Shown here: positions 27,802 to 35,237 of the stretch, piece after piece
Layout: every line of letters begins with the position of its first letter
How positions within the stretch are numbered: the first letter of the stretch is position 1
Origin: Variovorax sp. ZS18.2.2
GTDB taxonomy: Bacteria > Pseudomonadota > Gammaproteobacteria > Burkholderiales > Burkholderiaceae_C
Reading direction: 5' to 3'
Assembly: GCF_024701975.1 (NCBI RefSeq)
Contig: NZ_JANLNM010000004.1
Coordinates: forward strand, 186,001-250,000
Length of the DNA stretch: 64,000 nucleotides
Translations under genes and position numbers: made by a program
Notes under the pieces: generated by a model
Databases searched by the model: none
Seen by the model: the letters and a program-made list of their open reading frames with translations, nothing else
Told to the model about the DNA's origin: nothing

Positions 27802-27876
27802 ATGTCCGCCCTCCGCGCTTACTTTTTTGCCTACTTTTGGTTCCCGGTTTCCGGCGGACGAGAGGCGAGCGCGTAA
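27802..27876 (+). CDS. Aromatic-rich leader peptide of aroG (24 aa)
   Basis: The 24-codon ORF has residues 7-14 reading Tyr-Phe-Phe-Ala-Tyr-Phe-Trp-Phe (bases 27820-27843): seven aromatic codons in eight, covering all three end products of the pathway that aroG opens. It ends at TAA 27874. Ribosome stalling on these codons when charged tRNA-Phe, -Tyr or -Trp is scarce would control the structure downstream. Leader peptides of this kind are established for trp and phe operons; the assignment here rests on sequence alone. Confidence 0.8.
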   Translation: MSALRAYFFAYFWFPVSGGREASA

Positions 27877-27931
27877 AGCAAACGAACACCCTCCCAAAAC
27901 CGCCGGCGCCTCAAGCCCCGGCGGTTTTTTT
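27851..27931 (+). promoter_or_regulatory. Attenuator: antiterminator and terminator upstream of aroG
   Basis: The terminator is AAACCGCCGG (27897-27906) pairing with CCGGCGGTTT (27918-27927), followed by a T run to 27931. The segment CCGGCGG at 27851-27857, inside leader codons 17-19, is an exact copy of the terminator's 3' arm and so can pair instead with the 5' arm (27900-27906), blocking the terminator. A ribosome stalled on codons 7-12 leaves 27851-27857 free; a ribosome at the leader stop codon sits in the loop and disfavours that pairing. Confidence 0.75.
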
Positions 27932-27969
27932 ATGCCCTGACGATATTCACTCCAACAAGGAACAGCACC

Positions 27970-29088
27970 ATGAGCACGAACACTGCCCCGGCCAGCGACA
28001 GCTGGTATGCGAGCGTCGAAAAAACCAGCAAGACCGACGACGAACGCATCAAGGACATCAACGTGCTGCCCCCTCCTGAACATCTGATCCGCTTTTTCCC
28101 GATTCGCGGCACGCCGGTCGAAACGCTGATCGAGGGCACCCGCCGCAACGTTCACAACATCATGGCCGGCAAGGACGACCGGCTGCTGGTGATCATGGGG
28201 CCCTGCTCGATCCACGACCCGGCTGCCGCCGTCGAGTACGCCAAGCGCCTGAAGGTCGAGCGCGAGAAATACGCCGGCACCCTCGAGATCGTGATGCGTG
28301 TGTACTTCGAGAAGCCGCGCACCACCGTCGGCTGGAAGGGCCTGATCAACGACCCATACCTGGACGAAAGCTTCCGCATCGACGAAGGCCTGCGCATCGC
28401 GCGCCAGCTGCTGATCGACATCAACCGCGTCGGCCTGCCGGCGGGCAGCGAGTTCCTCGACGTGATCTCGCCCCAGTACATCGGCGATCTGATCTCCTGG
28501 GGCGCGATCGGTGCGCGCACCACCGAAAGCCAGGTGCACCGCGAACTGGCCTCGGGTCTTTCGGCCCCCATCGGCTTCAAGAACGGCACCGACGGCAATA
28601 TCCGCATCGCCACCGACGCCATCCAGGCTGCGGCCCGCGGCCACCACTTTCTCTCGGTACACAAGAACGGCCAGGTCGCGATCGTGCAGACCAACGGCAA
28701 CCGCGACTGCCACGTGATCCTGCGCGGCGGCAAGGCGCCGAACTACGACGCCGCCAGCGTCGAGGCGGCCTGCAAGGACCTCGAAGCCGCCAAGCTGCCG
28801 CCCACGCTGATGGTCGATTGCAGCCATGCCAACAGCTCCAAGCAGCACCAGAAGCAGATCGACGTGGCCAAGGACATCGCCGCACAGATCGCCGGCGGCT
28901 CGAACCGCGTGTTCGGCGTGATGATCGAGAGCCACCTGCAGGCCGGCGCCCAGAAGTTCACGCCGGGCAAGGACAAGCTTTCGGGCCTCGAATACGGCAA
29001 GAGCATCACCGACGCCTGCATCGGCTGGGACGATTCGGTGCAGGTGCTCGAGACGCTGTCGCAGGCCGTCAAGGCCCGCCGCGGTTGA
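27970..29088 (+). CDS. aroG: DAHP synthase (AroG/AroF/AroH family)
   Basis: This enzyme condenses phosphoenolpyruvate and erythrose 4-phosphate, the entry step of the shikimate pathway. The 372-residue product is a type I alpha DAHP synthase: IMGPCSIHDP (metal-site Cys), RVYFEKPRTTVGWKGLINDP (short: YFEKPRT, GWKGLIND), SWGAIGARTTESQ, GFKNGTDG and MVDCSHANSSK. AAGGA precedes the ATG. Expression appears controlled by the attenuator just upstream. Which amino acid feeds back on the enzyme cannot be decided by eye. Confidence 0.96.
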   Translation: MSTNTAPASDSWYASVEKTSKTDDERIKDINVLPPPEHLIRFFPIRGTPVETLIEGTRRNVHNIMAGKDDRLLVIMGPCSIHDPAAAVEYAKRLKVEREKYAGTLEIVMRVYFEKPRTTVGWKGLINDPYLDESFRIDEGLRIARQLLIDINRVGLPAGSEFLDVISPQYIGDLISWGAIGARTTESQVHRELASGLSAPIGFKNGTDGNIRIATDAIQAAARGHHFLSVHKNGQVAIVQTNGNRDCHVILRGGKAPNYDAASVEAACKDLEAAKLPPTLMVDCSHANSSKQHQKQIDVAKDIAAQIAGGSNRVFGVMIESHLQAGAQKFTPGKDKLSGLEYGKSITDACIGWDDSVQVLETLSQAVKARRG

Positions 29089-29095
29089 AGAGGAG

Positions 29096-29605
29096 CTACA
29101 GCATCCCGGCCAGGTCGGGCCAGTGATGCTGCATGGATGCCGCCTCGTCGCTGCCCGGCGGCACCATCGAGAAGTCGGAAAAATCGAAGCCCGGGCCGAC
29201 CATGCAGGCGACCAGCGTGTAGTCGCCTGAGGCATGGCCCTGGATCGGGCGGGCGGCCTGCCACTGGCCGGCCTGCACCACATGTTGCGGACGCGTGCCG
29301 TGCGCGTCGACCGGGCCCAGCCGCACATGGGCCGGTGCCGTGCGCATCGCGGCATCGCAGGTCCAGAGCGCCAGCGGCACGCCTTCGAGGTGCACCCAGA
29401 CTTCGTCGGACAGCACCCGGTGCCAGCGCGAATGCTGGCCTGCTTCGAGCAAAAAGTAGATGCTGGTGAGCGCGCTGCGCGCGTCCCGGCCATCGGTCGG
29501 CAGCACGCTGGCCGTCGAGCGGAATACCTCGCTGTACCAGCCGCCTTCTGGATGAGGCTGCAGCTTCAGGCTGTCGATCAGTTCCCGGGTGCGCATGGTG
29601 CTCAT
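29096..29605 (-). CDS. Cupin family protein (DUF985)
   Basis: The 169-residue product has the DUF985 cupin pattern: LQPHPEGGWYSEVFRS (short: PHPEGGWY), SIYFLLEAGQHSRWHRV, DEVWVHLEG, and GYDF-like GPGFDFSDFSMV near the C-terminus. The biochemical function of this family is not established; a sugar-related role is often suggested. Its ATG (29605) overlaps the mpl stop (ATGA), so it is translated with mpl. An in-frame ATG three codons in is an alternative. Confidence 0.85.
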   Translation of the reverse strand: MSTMRTRELIDSLKLQPHPEGGWYSEVFRSTASVLPTDGRDARSALTSIYFLLEAGQHSRWHRVLSDEVWVHLEGVPLALWTCDAAMRTAPAHVRLGPVDAHGTRPQHVVQAGQWQAARPIQGHASGDYTLVACMVGPGFDFSDFSMVPPGSDEAASMQHHWPDLAGML

Positions 29606-31074
29606 GATGCCGCCGCGGCGCGCAGGGCTGCGAGCAGTTTGTCGTGCACACCGCCGAAGCCGCCGTTGCTCATGCAGACGACGTGATCGCCCGGCCGCGC
29701 GACCGCGACGATCTGCGCCACCAGCGGCTCGATGGCCCCGGCGAACTGCGCGCGGTCGCCCATCGGCGCCAGGGCGGCTGCGGCATCCCAGTCAAGCCCG
29801 GCGGTGTGGCAGAACGAAAGATCGGCCGACTCCAGGCTCCACGGCAACTGCGCAGCCATGACGCCCAGCTTCATCGTGTTGCTGCGCGGCTCGAAGGCGG
29901 CGAGGATGCGCTCACTTTGCTTGCCAGTGTCGTCGAGCTTCTTGCGCAGGCCGTCGAGCGTGGTGCGGATGGCGGTGGGGTGATGGGCGAAGTCGTCGTA
30001 GACGGTGATCGTGCCCACCGTGCCGCGCAATTCCATCCGCCGGCGCACATTGCGAAAGCTGCCGAGCGCGCGCGCCCCATCGGCCGGCGCAACGCCGACG
30101 TGGTCGGCGGCCGCGATGGCGGCCAGCGCGTTCATCTGGTTGTGCAGGCCCGAGAGTTCCCACTCGACCCGGCCGACCACTTCGCCGTGTCGCAGCACGT
30201 CGAAGGCATCGTGCGAGCCGCGGGCCTGCCATTCACCGCCCGCGCCGAAACGCGCGAGCTCGCTCCAGCAACCCTGGGCCAGCACGCGCTGCAAGCTCTC
30301 TTCGATGGCATTCACCACCAGTCGCCCGGTGCCGGGCACGGTGCGCACGAGGTGATGGAACTGGCGCTCGATGGCGGCGAGGTCGTCGAAGATGTCCGCG
30401 TGGTCGAACTCGAGGTTGTTGAGCACGGCGGTACGCGGCCGGTAGTGCACGAACTTGCTGCGCTTGTCGAAGAAGGCCGTGTCGTACTCGTCGGCCTCGA
30501 TGACGAAGGGCGCTGAGCCGTCGCCGGGCCGCCCCAAGGCGGCGAACGCCCCCGCGGGGGGCAGCGAACCACGCAACGCGGGGAGCGTGGGGGCCACATG
30601 CCCCAGGCGGGCCGACACGCCGAAGTCCAGCGGCACGCCGCCCACCAGGAAGCCCGGCGCCTTGCCGCCCTGCTCGAGCACCCAGGCCAGCATCGACGTG
30701 GTGGTCGTCTTGCCGTGCGTGCCGGCCACGGCCAGCACATGGCGGCCCAGCAACACGTGCTCGGCCAGCCATTGCGGGCCGCTCGTGTAGGGCTTGCCGG
30801 CGTCGAGGATGGCCTCCATCAACGGGAACTTGGGGCTGCCGTCGGGCAGGCGCGCCCTCGAAACCACGTTGCCGACCACGAACATGTCGGGAGAGAGAGA
30901 GAGTTGATCGGCGCCGAAACCTTCGATCAGATCGATGCCGAGGGAGCGCAGCTGGTCGCTCATCGGCGGGTACACGCCGGCGTCGCAGCCCGTGACCCGG
31001 TGGCCCGCTTCGCGCGCCAGGGCGGCCAGTCCGCCCATGAACGTGCCGCAGATACCCAGAATATGAATGTGCAT
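29602..31074 (-). CDS. mpl: Mpl, murein peptide ligase, with in-frame repeat insertion
   Basis: Mpl rejoins the recycled tripeptide L-Ala-D-Glu-mDAP to UDP-MurNAc, part of cell wall recycling with AmpD (also in this window). The 490-residue product has the Mur-ligase motifs [25 protein letters not shown] (118-131), IEADEYDTAFFDKRSKF (short: EADEYDTAFFDKR) and YDDFAHHPTAI. Residues about 158-187 are an insert encoded by an interspersed repeat; without it the protein would be about 460 residues, the family length. The frame is intact and the flanking motifs are perfect, so it is probably functional. Confidence 0.94.
   Translation of the reverse strand: MHIHILGICGTFMGGLAALAREAGHRVTGCDAGVYPPMSDQLRSLGIDLIEGFGADQLSLSPDMFVVGNVVSRARLPDGSPKFPLMEAILDAGKPYTSGPQWLAEHVLLGRHVLAVAGTHGKTTTTSMLAWVLEQGGKAPGFLVGGVPLDFGVSARLGHVAPTLPALRGSLPPAGAFAALGRPGDGSAPFVIEADEYDTAFFDKRSKFVHYRPRTAVLNNLEFDHADIFDDLAAIERQFHHLVRTVPGTGRLVVNAIEESLQRVLAQGCWSELARFGAGGEWQARGSHDAFDVLRHGEVVGRVEWELSGLHNQMNALAAIAAADHVGVAPADGARALGSFRNVRRRMELRGTVGTITVYDDFAHHPTAIRTTLDGLRKKLDDTGKQSERILAAFEPRSNTMKLGVMAAQLPWSLESADLSFCHTAGLDWDAAAALAPMGDRAQFAGAIEPLVAQIVAVARPGDHVVCMSNGGFGGVHDKLLAALRAAAAS
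30514..30603 (-). repeat. Interspersed repeat inserted in frame in mpl
   Basis: On the minus strand the segment includes CCCCCCGCGGGGGCG followed by GCCTTGGGGCGGCCCGGC, resembling the element at 5603-5759 (CCCCCTCGCCGGGGGCG then GCGGCCCGGC). It encodes about 30 residues (such as LPALRGSLPPAGAFAALGRP) absent from Mpl as I know it, between ARLG and APFVIEADEYD. Confidence 0.65.
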
Positions 31075-31080
31075 CCGGCG

Positions 31081-31086
31081 ATTCTA
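31081..31086 (-). promoter_or_regulatory. -10 box TAGAAT directly before mpl
   Basis: On the minus strand TAGAAT is followed by CGCCGG and then the mpl ATG, a gap of only six bases. A leaderless mpl mRNA is predicted. Confidence 0.45.
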
Positions 31087-31173
31087 GGGAGGCGGAATGC
31101 GGGGCTCACCCCGCAAGCCCGGCCTTCGCCCCGAGCTTCATGTTGATTTCGTGTGCGTGGCGCCTACTGCGGG

Positions 31174-31179
31174 CAAAAT
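31174..31179 (+). promoter_or_regulatory. -10-like box CAAAAT before the gene at 31186
   Basis: CAAAAT ends six bases before ATG 31186, the same spacing as at mpl and tldD. There is no clear -35. Confidence 0.35.
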
Positions 31180-31185
31180 GCCCTG

Positions 31186-31782
31186 ATGGACACGTCCAAG
31201 CGTGAAATCGCCGCCACCGCAGCCCGCCTTGTCGTCGAGGAAGGGCTGGAATATGGCCCCGCCAAGCGCCGGGCCCTGCGTGACCTGGGCCTGTCGGCCC
31301 GCACTTCGCTGCCGAACAACGACGAAGTCGAGGCCGAGGTGCGCGACTACATCGCGCTCTTCTGCGCCGACACACAGCCACAGGAATTGCATGCGCTGCG
31401 CCTGTTGGCACTGGAATGGATGGAGCGAATGGCCGCCTTCCGGCCGCACGTGGGCGGCGCCGTGTGGCACGGCACGGCCACGCGGCTGTCGGACATTTAC
31501 ATACAGATGTTCTGCGACGATTCCAAGTCAGCCGAGATTGCTCTGATCGACCACCACGTGGACTACGAACCGCGCATGGTCACCGGCTTTCATGGCGAGC
31601 AGGTCGAGGCCTTGAGCGTGCATGCGCCAAGCCGTGCGCTCGGCGAAGAAATCGGGGTGCACCTGCTGGTCTACGACCTCGACGACCTGCGCGGCGCCTT
31701 GAAGCCCGATGCCCAGGGCCGTACACCGCGCGGCGATCTGCCCGCATTGCGCCGACTGATTGAAAGAGAAAAGGACAAGTGA
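31186..31782 (+). CDS. Conserved-looking protein of unknown function, 198 aa
   Basis: The product has no signal peptide or membrane segment. Notable stretches are REIAATAARLVVEEGLEYGPAKRRA (short: ARLVVEEGLEYGPAKRRA), HGTATRLSDIYIQMFCDDSK, IDHHVDYEPR and GVHLLVYDLDDLRGAL; the acidic and His-containing middle might be a metal or nucleotide site, but I do not recognise a family. The strand-wide G/C bias supports a real gene. Its TGA directly abuts the ATG of the TlpA-like gene, so the two are probably expressed together. ATG 31186 is preferred to an upstream in-frame start because of the box at 31174. Confidence 0.8.
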   Translation: MDTSKREIAATAARLVVEEGLEYGPAKRRALRDLGLSARTSLPNNDEVEAEVRDYIALFCADTQPQELHALRLLALEWMERMAAFRPHVGGAVWHGTATRLSDIYIQMFCDDSKSAEIALIDHHVDYEPRMVTGFHGEQVEALSVHAPSRALGEEIGVHLLVYDLDDLRGALKPDAQGRTPRGDLPALRRLIEREKDK

Positions 31783-32337
31783 ATGACTTCTTCGCCGACA
31801 CGACGCGGCATGCTCTATGGCGGCGTGGCGGCGGTGGCCGCCGCTGCCGGGGTGGGTGGCGCCTGGTGGCGGGAACGCAGCGCCGGCAGCAGTGCGGCGG
31901 GTGGCGAGCAACTCGACGCGACCTTCTGGGCCCAGAAATTCGAACGCCCGGAGGGCGGTGAACTTGTCCTCTCCAGCCTCCGTGGCAAGCCGCTGCTGCT
32001 CAACTTCTGGGCCACATGGTGTCCGCCCTGTGTCGAGGAAATGCCGATGATCGACACTTTCTTCCGCGAACATGGCGCCATTGGATGGCAAGTGGTCGGA
32101 TTGGCTATCGACCAACCCAGCGCTGTACGCAAGTTCCTGCAGCGCACGCCAGTCACCTATCCCACCGGCCTGGCCGGGCTGCAAGGCACGGAGCTGGTCA
32201 AGAACCTGGGCAATACCGGCGGCGGATTGCCCTTCACGCTGGTGCTGAACGGTAACGGCTCTGTTGCAGCTCGTAAAATGGGCAAGCTCGAAACCTCCGA
32301 TCTGGAGACTTGGCGGCGTGAACTTGTTCATGGTTAG
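31783..32337 (+). CDS. TlpA/ResA-like membrane-anchored thioredoxin
   Basis: The 184-residue product has an N-terminal anchor (about residues 9-28) preceded by TRR, and a periplasmic thioredoxin fold with the active site WCPPC (C80, C83) in LLLNFWATWCPPCVEEMP, and the cis-Pro region GGLPFTLVLN. Such proteins reduce disulfides, often for cytochrome c maturation. The start codon follows the stop of the preceding gene without a gap. A role linked to the upstream unknown protein is possible but not shown. Confidence 0.87.
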   Translation: MTSSPTRRGMLYGGVAAVAAAAGVGGAWWRERSAGSSAAGGEQLDATFWAQKFERPEGGELVLSSLRGKPLLLNFWATWCPPCVEEMPMIDTFFREHGAIGWQVVGLAIDQPSAVRKFLQRTPVTYPTGLAGLQGTELVKNLGNTGGGLPFTLVLNGNGSVAARKMGKLETSDLETWRRELVHG

Positions 32338-32437
32338 AATCGGCCGCCCAAGCTGGCGTTAGCCACCAAACGCTGAAAATCGCCGATTTTCAGCCCAGTT
32401 ATATCCGAATGACCGGCAAAGCCGGCACTGGAGTCCC
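32335..32437 (+). promoter_or_regulatory. accB leader: -10 box and perfect hairpin
   Basis: TAGAAT (32335-32340) overlaps the stop of the TlpA-like gene and is a likely -10 for accBC. The leader contains a perfect 10-bp stem GCTGAAAATC (32372-32381) / GATTTTCAGC (32385-32394) with a 3-base loop, not followed by a T run, and a smaller hairpin CCGGCAAAGCCGG (32413-32425) close to the accB start. Known accBC autoregulation makes a regulatory leader plausible. Confidence 0.45.
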
Positions 32438-32896
32438 ATGGATCTGCGCAAACTCAAGACACTGATCGATTTGGTGTCCGAATCGAATATTTCCGAATTG
32501 GAAATCACCGAAACCGAAGGCAAGGTTCGCATCGTCAAGGGCGGTGGCGCCGCGCCGGTGCAGTATGTGCAAACCCTGGCAGCGCCGCCTGCCGCCCCGG
32601 TGGCAGGTGCGCCTGCTGCCCCGGCCGCCGCAAGTGCCCCCGCAGTCGAAGCCGCTCCGGCCGGTCACGCGGTCAAGTCGCCCATGGTCGGCACGTTCTA
32701 TCGTTCGTCCAGCCCTGGCGCGCCGGCTTTTGTCGAAATCGGCAGCAAGGTGAACGAGGGCGACACGATCTGCATCATCGAAGCGATGAAGATCCTCAAC
32801 GAAATCGAAGCGGACAAGTCCGGCACGATCACCCAGATCCTCGGCGAAAACGGGCAGGCGGTCGAATACGGCCAGCCGCTGTTCATCATCGAGTGA
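32438..32896 (+). CDS. accB: Biotin carboxyl carrier protein of acetyl-CoA carboxylase
   Basis: AccB carries the biotin that shuttles CO2 in malonyl-CoA synthesis. The 152-residue product starts [13 protein letters not shown], has an Ala/Pro linker (about 38-75) and a biotinyl domain with the biotinylated K118 in EAMKILNE. accC follows after two bases. Confidence 0.97.
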   Translation: MDLRKLKTLIDLVSESNISELEITETEGKVRIVKGGGAAPVQYVQTLAAPPAAPVAGAPAAPAAASAPAVEAAPAGHAVKSPMVGTFYRSSSPGAPAFVEIGSKVNEGDTICIIEAMKILNEIEADKSGTITQILGENGQAVEYGQPLFIIE

Positions 32897-32898
32897 CC

Positions 32899-34248
32899 AT
32901 GTTCAAGAAGATCCTGGTTGCAAACCGGGGGGAGATTGCCCTCCGGATTCAGCGCGCCTGCAGCGAGATGGGCATCAAGGCCGTCATGGTCTATTCCGAA
33001 GCCGACCGCGACGCCAAGTACGTCAAGCTGGCGCAGGAAGCCGTGTGCATCGGCCCGGCACCGTCGGGGCAGAGCTATCTCAACATGCCGGCGATCATCT
33101 CGGCGGCCGAAGTGACGGACGCCGAAGCCATCCACCCCGGCTACGGTTTCCTGAGCGAAAACGCCAACTTCGCCGAACGCGTGGAGCAGAGCGGCTTCCA
33201 GTTCATCGGCCCCACGCCCGACAACATCCGCACGATGGGCGACAAGGTCTCGGCCAAGCAGGCCATGATCAAGGCCGGTGTGCCTTGCGTGCCCGGCTCC
33301 GAGGGCGAGCTTTCGGACGACGCCGCCACCAACAAGCGCATCGCCCGTGCGATCGGCTATCCGGTCATCATCAAGGCGGCGGGCGGCGGCGGTGGCCGCG
33401 GCATGCGCGTGGTGCACACCGAGGCGGCGCTGGTCAACGCGATCCAGATGACCAAGGCGGAGGCCGGCGCGGCCTTCAGCAATCCGGCCGTGTACATGGA
33501 GAAGTTTCTCCAGAACCCGCGCCATATCGAGATCCAGATCCTCGCCGACAAGCACAAGAACGCGGTCTATCTGGGCGAACGCGACTGCTCCATGCAGCGC
33601 CGCCACCAGAAGGTGATCGAGGAATCGCCGGCCCCTGGCATTCCGCGCAAGCTGATCGAGAAGATCGGCGAGCGCTGCGCTGCGGCCTGCAAGAAGATCG
33701 GCTACCGCGGCGCCGGCACCTTCGAGTTCCTTTATGAGAACGGCGAGTTCTACTTCATCGAGATGAACACGCGCGTGCAGGTGGAGCATCCGGTGACGGA
33801 GTTCACCACCGGCATCGACATCGTGAAGACGCAGATCATGGTGGCCGCCGGCGAGAAGCTGCCGTTCACCCAGCGCCAGATCGAGATGCGCGGCCACGCC
33901 ATCGAGGTGCGCATCAACGCCGAAGACGCCTGGAAGTTCACGCCGTCGCCGGGCCGCATCACGATGTGGCACCCGCCGGGCGGCCCTGGTGTTCGCGTCG
34001 ATTCGCATGCGTACACCAACTACTTCGTGCCCCCGAACTACGACTCGATGATCGGCAAGATCATCGTGTACGGCGACACGCGCGAGCAGGCCATGGCGCG
34101 CATGCGCACGGCGCTGAATGAGACCGTGATCGAAGGCATCCAGACCAACATCCCGCTGCACCGCGAGTTGATGGTCGACGCCAAGTTCATGGCCGGTGGC
34201 ACGAACATCCACTACCTGGAAGAGTGGCTCGCCGCACACAAGCGCTGA
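32899..34248 (+). CDS. accC: Biotin carboxylase subunit of acetyl-CoA carboxylase
   Basis: AccC carboxylates the biotin of AccB with ATP and bicarbonate. The 449-residue product equals the E. coli length and shows [16 protein letters not shown], the ATP-grasp loop [26 protein letters not shown] and [17 protein letters not shown] 32899 is chosen over a GTG two codons upstream that overlaps the accB stop. Confidence 0.97.
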   Translation: MFKKILVANRGEIALRIQRACSEMGIKAVMVYSEADRDAKYVKLAQEAVCIGPAPSGQSYLNMPAIISAAEVTDAEAIHPGYGFLSENANFAERVEQSGFQFIGPTPDNIRTMGDKVSAKQAMIKAGVPCVPGSEGELSDDAATNKRIARAIGYPVIIKAAGGGGGRGMRVVHTEAALVNAIQMTKAEAGAAFSNPAVYMEKFLQNPRHIEIQILADKHKNAVYLGERDCSMQRRHQKVIEESPAPGIPRKLIEKIGERCAAACKKIGYRGAGTFEFLYENGEFYFIEMNTRVQVEHPVTEFTTGIDIVKTQIMVAAGEKLPFTQRQIEMRGHAIEVRINAEDAWKFTPSPGRITMWHPPGGPGVRVDSHAYTNYFVPPNYDSMIGKIIVYGDTREQAMARMRTALNETVIEGIQTNIPLHRELMVDAKFMAGGTNIHYLEEWLAAHKR

Positions 34249-34264
34249 CCCACGAGACGACGCC

Positions 34265-35155
34265 ATGTTCGAACTTCGCCTGATGGCACCCGAAGACCGG
34301 GTCGAAATGCTCAGCGACGCGCTCGATGCACTCGATGCGCTGAGCGTGTCCGTCGAGGATGCCGACGCACAGACCGATGCCGAGCAGGCGCTGTTCGGCG
34401 AGCCCGGCATGCCGCCGCCCAAGGAGGGCTGGCAGCGCTCGCGCGTGATCGCGCTGTTCCCCGACGAGGCGCTGGCGAACGAAGCCGCATCGCTGCTCGC
34501 ACTGCAGGACTTCTTCGAAAGCTGCGCGGTGCTCGGCGTGGCGAATGTGCCCGAGCAGGACTGGGTGCGGCTCACGCAATCGCAGTTCGCGCCGGTCGAG
34601 ATCACGCCCGAGTTCTGGATCGTGCCGACCTGGCATGAGCCGCCCGAACAGGCGAAGCAGGTGATCCGTCTGGATCCGGGGCTTGCCTTCGGCACCGGCA
34701 CGCATCCCACCACGCGCATGTGCCTGCGCTGGATCGCGAAGCAGGGCGAGGGCGCTTTTGCCAAGCAGCGCGTGCTCGACTACGGCTGCGGCTCCGGCAT
34801 TCTGGCGATCGGCGCCGCGAAGTTCGGCGCGCTCGATATCGATGCTGTCGACATCGACGAGGCCGCGGTCTCCTCGACCCTGCTCAATGCCGAAGCCAAT
34901 GGCGTCAGCTTGAATGCCGGCCTGCCGGACGCGGCCAAGGGTGCCTACAACACCGTGCTCGCCAACATCCTGGCCACGCCGCTTAAGGTGCTCGCGCCGC
35001 TGCTGCGCAACCATGTGGCGGCAGGTGGATCGCTGGTGATGGCCGGCATCCTCGAGCGCCAGGCCGACGAGCTGAAAGAGGCCTACGCACCGTATGCGGC
35101 CCTCGAGGTCAGCGACAGCGAGGACGGCTGGATCCTCATGACGGCACGCTGCTGA
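34265..35155 (+). CDS. prmA: Ribosomal protein L11 methyltransferase
   Basis: PrmA trimethylates ribosomal protein L11 using S-adenosylmethionine. The 296-residue product has the N-terminal L11-binding region, DPGLAFGTGTHPTTRMCL, the SAM motif VLDYGCGSGILAIGAAKFGA (short: DYGCGSGILAIGAAK) and ANILATPLKVLAPL. It follows accC, a common Burkholderiales order. Confidence 0.96.
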   Translation: MFELRLMAPEDRVEMLSDALDALDALSVSVEDADAQTDAEQALFGEPGMPPPKEGWQRSRVIALFPDEALANEAASLLALQDFFESCAVLGVANVPEQDWVRLTQSQFAPVEITPEFWIVPTWHEPPEQAKQVIRLDPGLAFGTGTHPTTRMCLRWIAKQGEGAFAKQRVLDYGCGSGILAIGAAKFGALDIDAVDIDEAAVSSTLLNAEANGVSLNAGLPDAAKGAYNTVLANILATPLKVLAPLLRNHVAAGGSLVMAGILERQADELKEAYAPYAALEVSDSEDGWILMTARC

Positions 35156-35222
35156 GCAGCGAGGCCCGGTTTTCGCGCTGCCGCGCACCGTTCGCGCCAT
35201 TCGTGCGGCGGGGGCCCAACCC

Positions 35223-35228
35223 TACAAT
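35223..35228 (+). promoter_or_regulatory. -10 box TACAAT before the zinc-ribbon gene
   Basis: TACAAT ends nine bases before ATG 35238. A poor -35 (TTCGTG, 35200-35205) lies at the 17-base spacing. Confidence 0.45.
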
Positions 35229-35237
35229 CGCCCGGTC

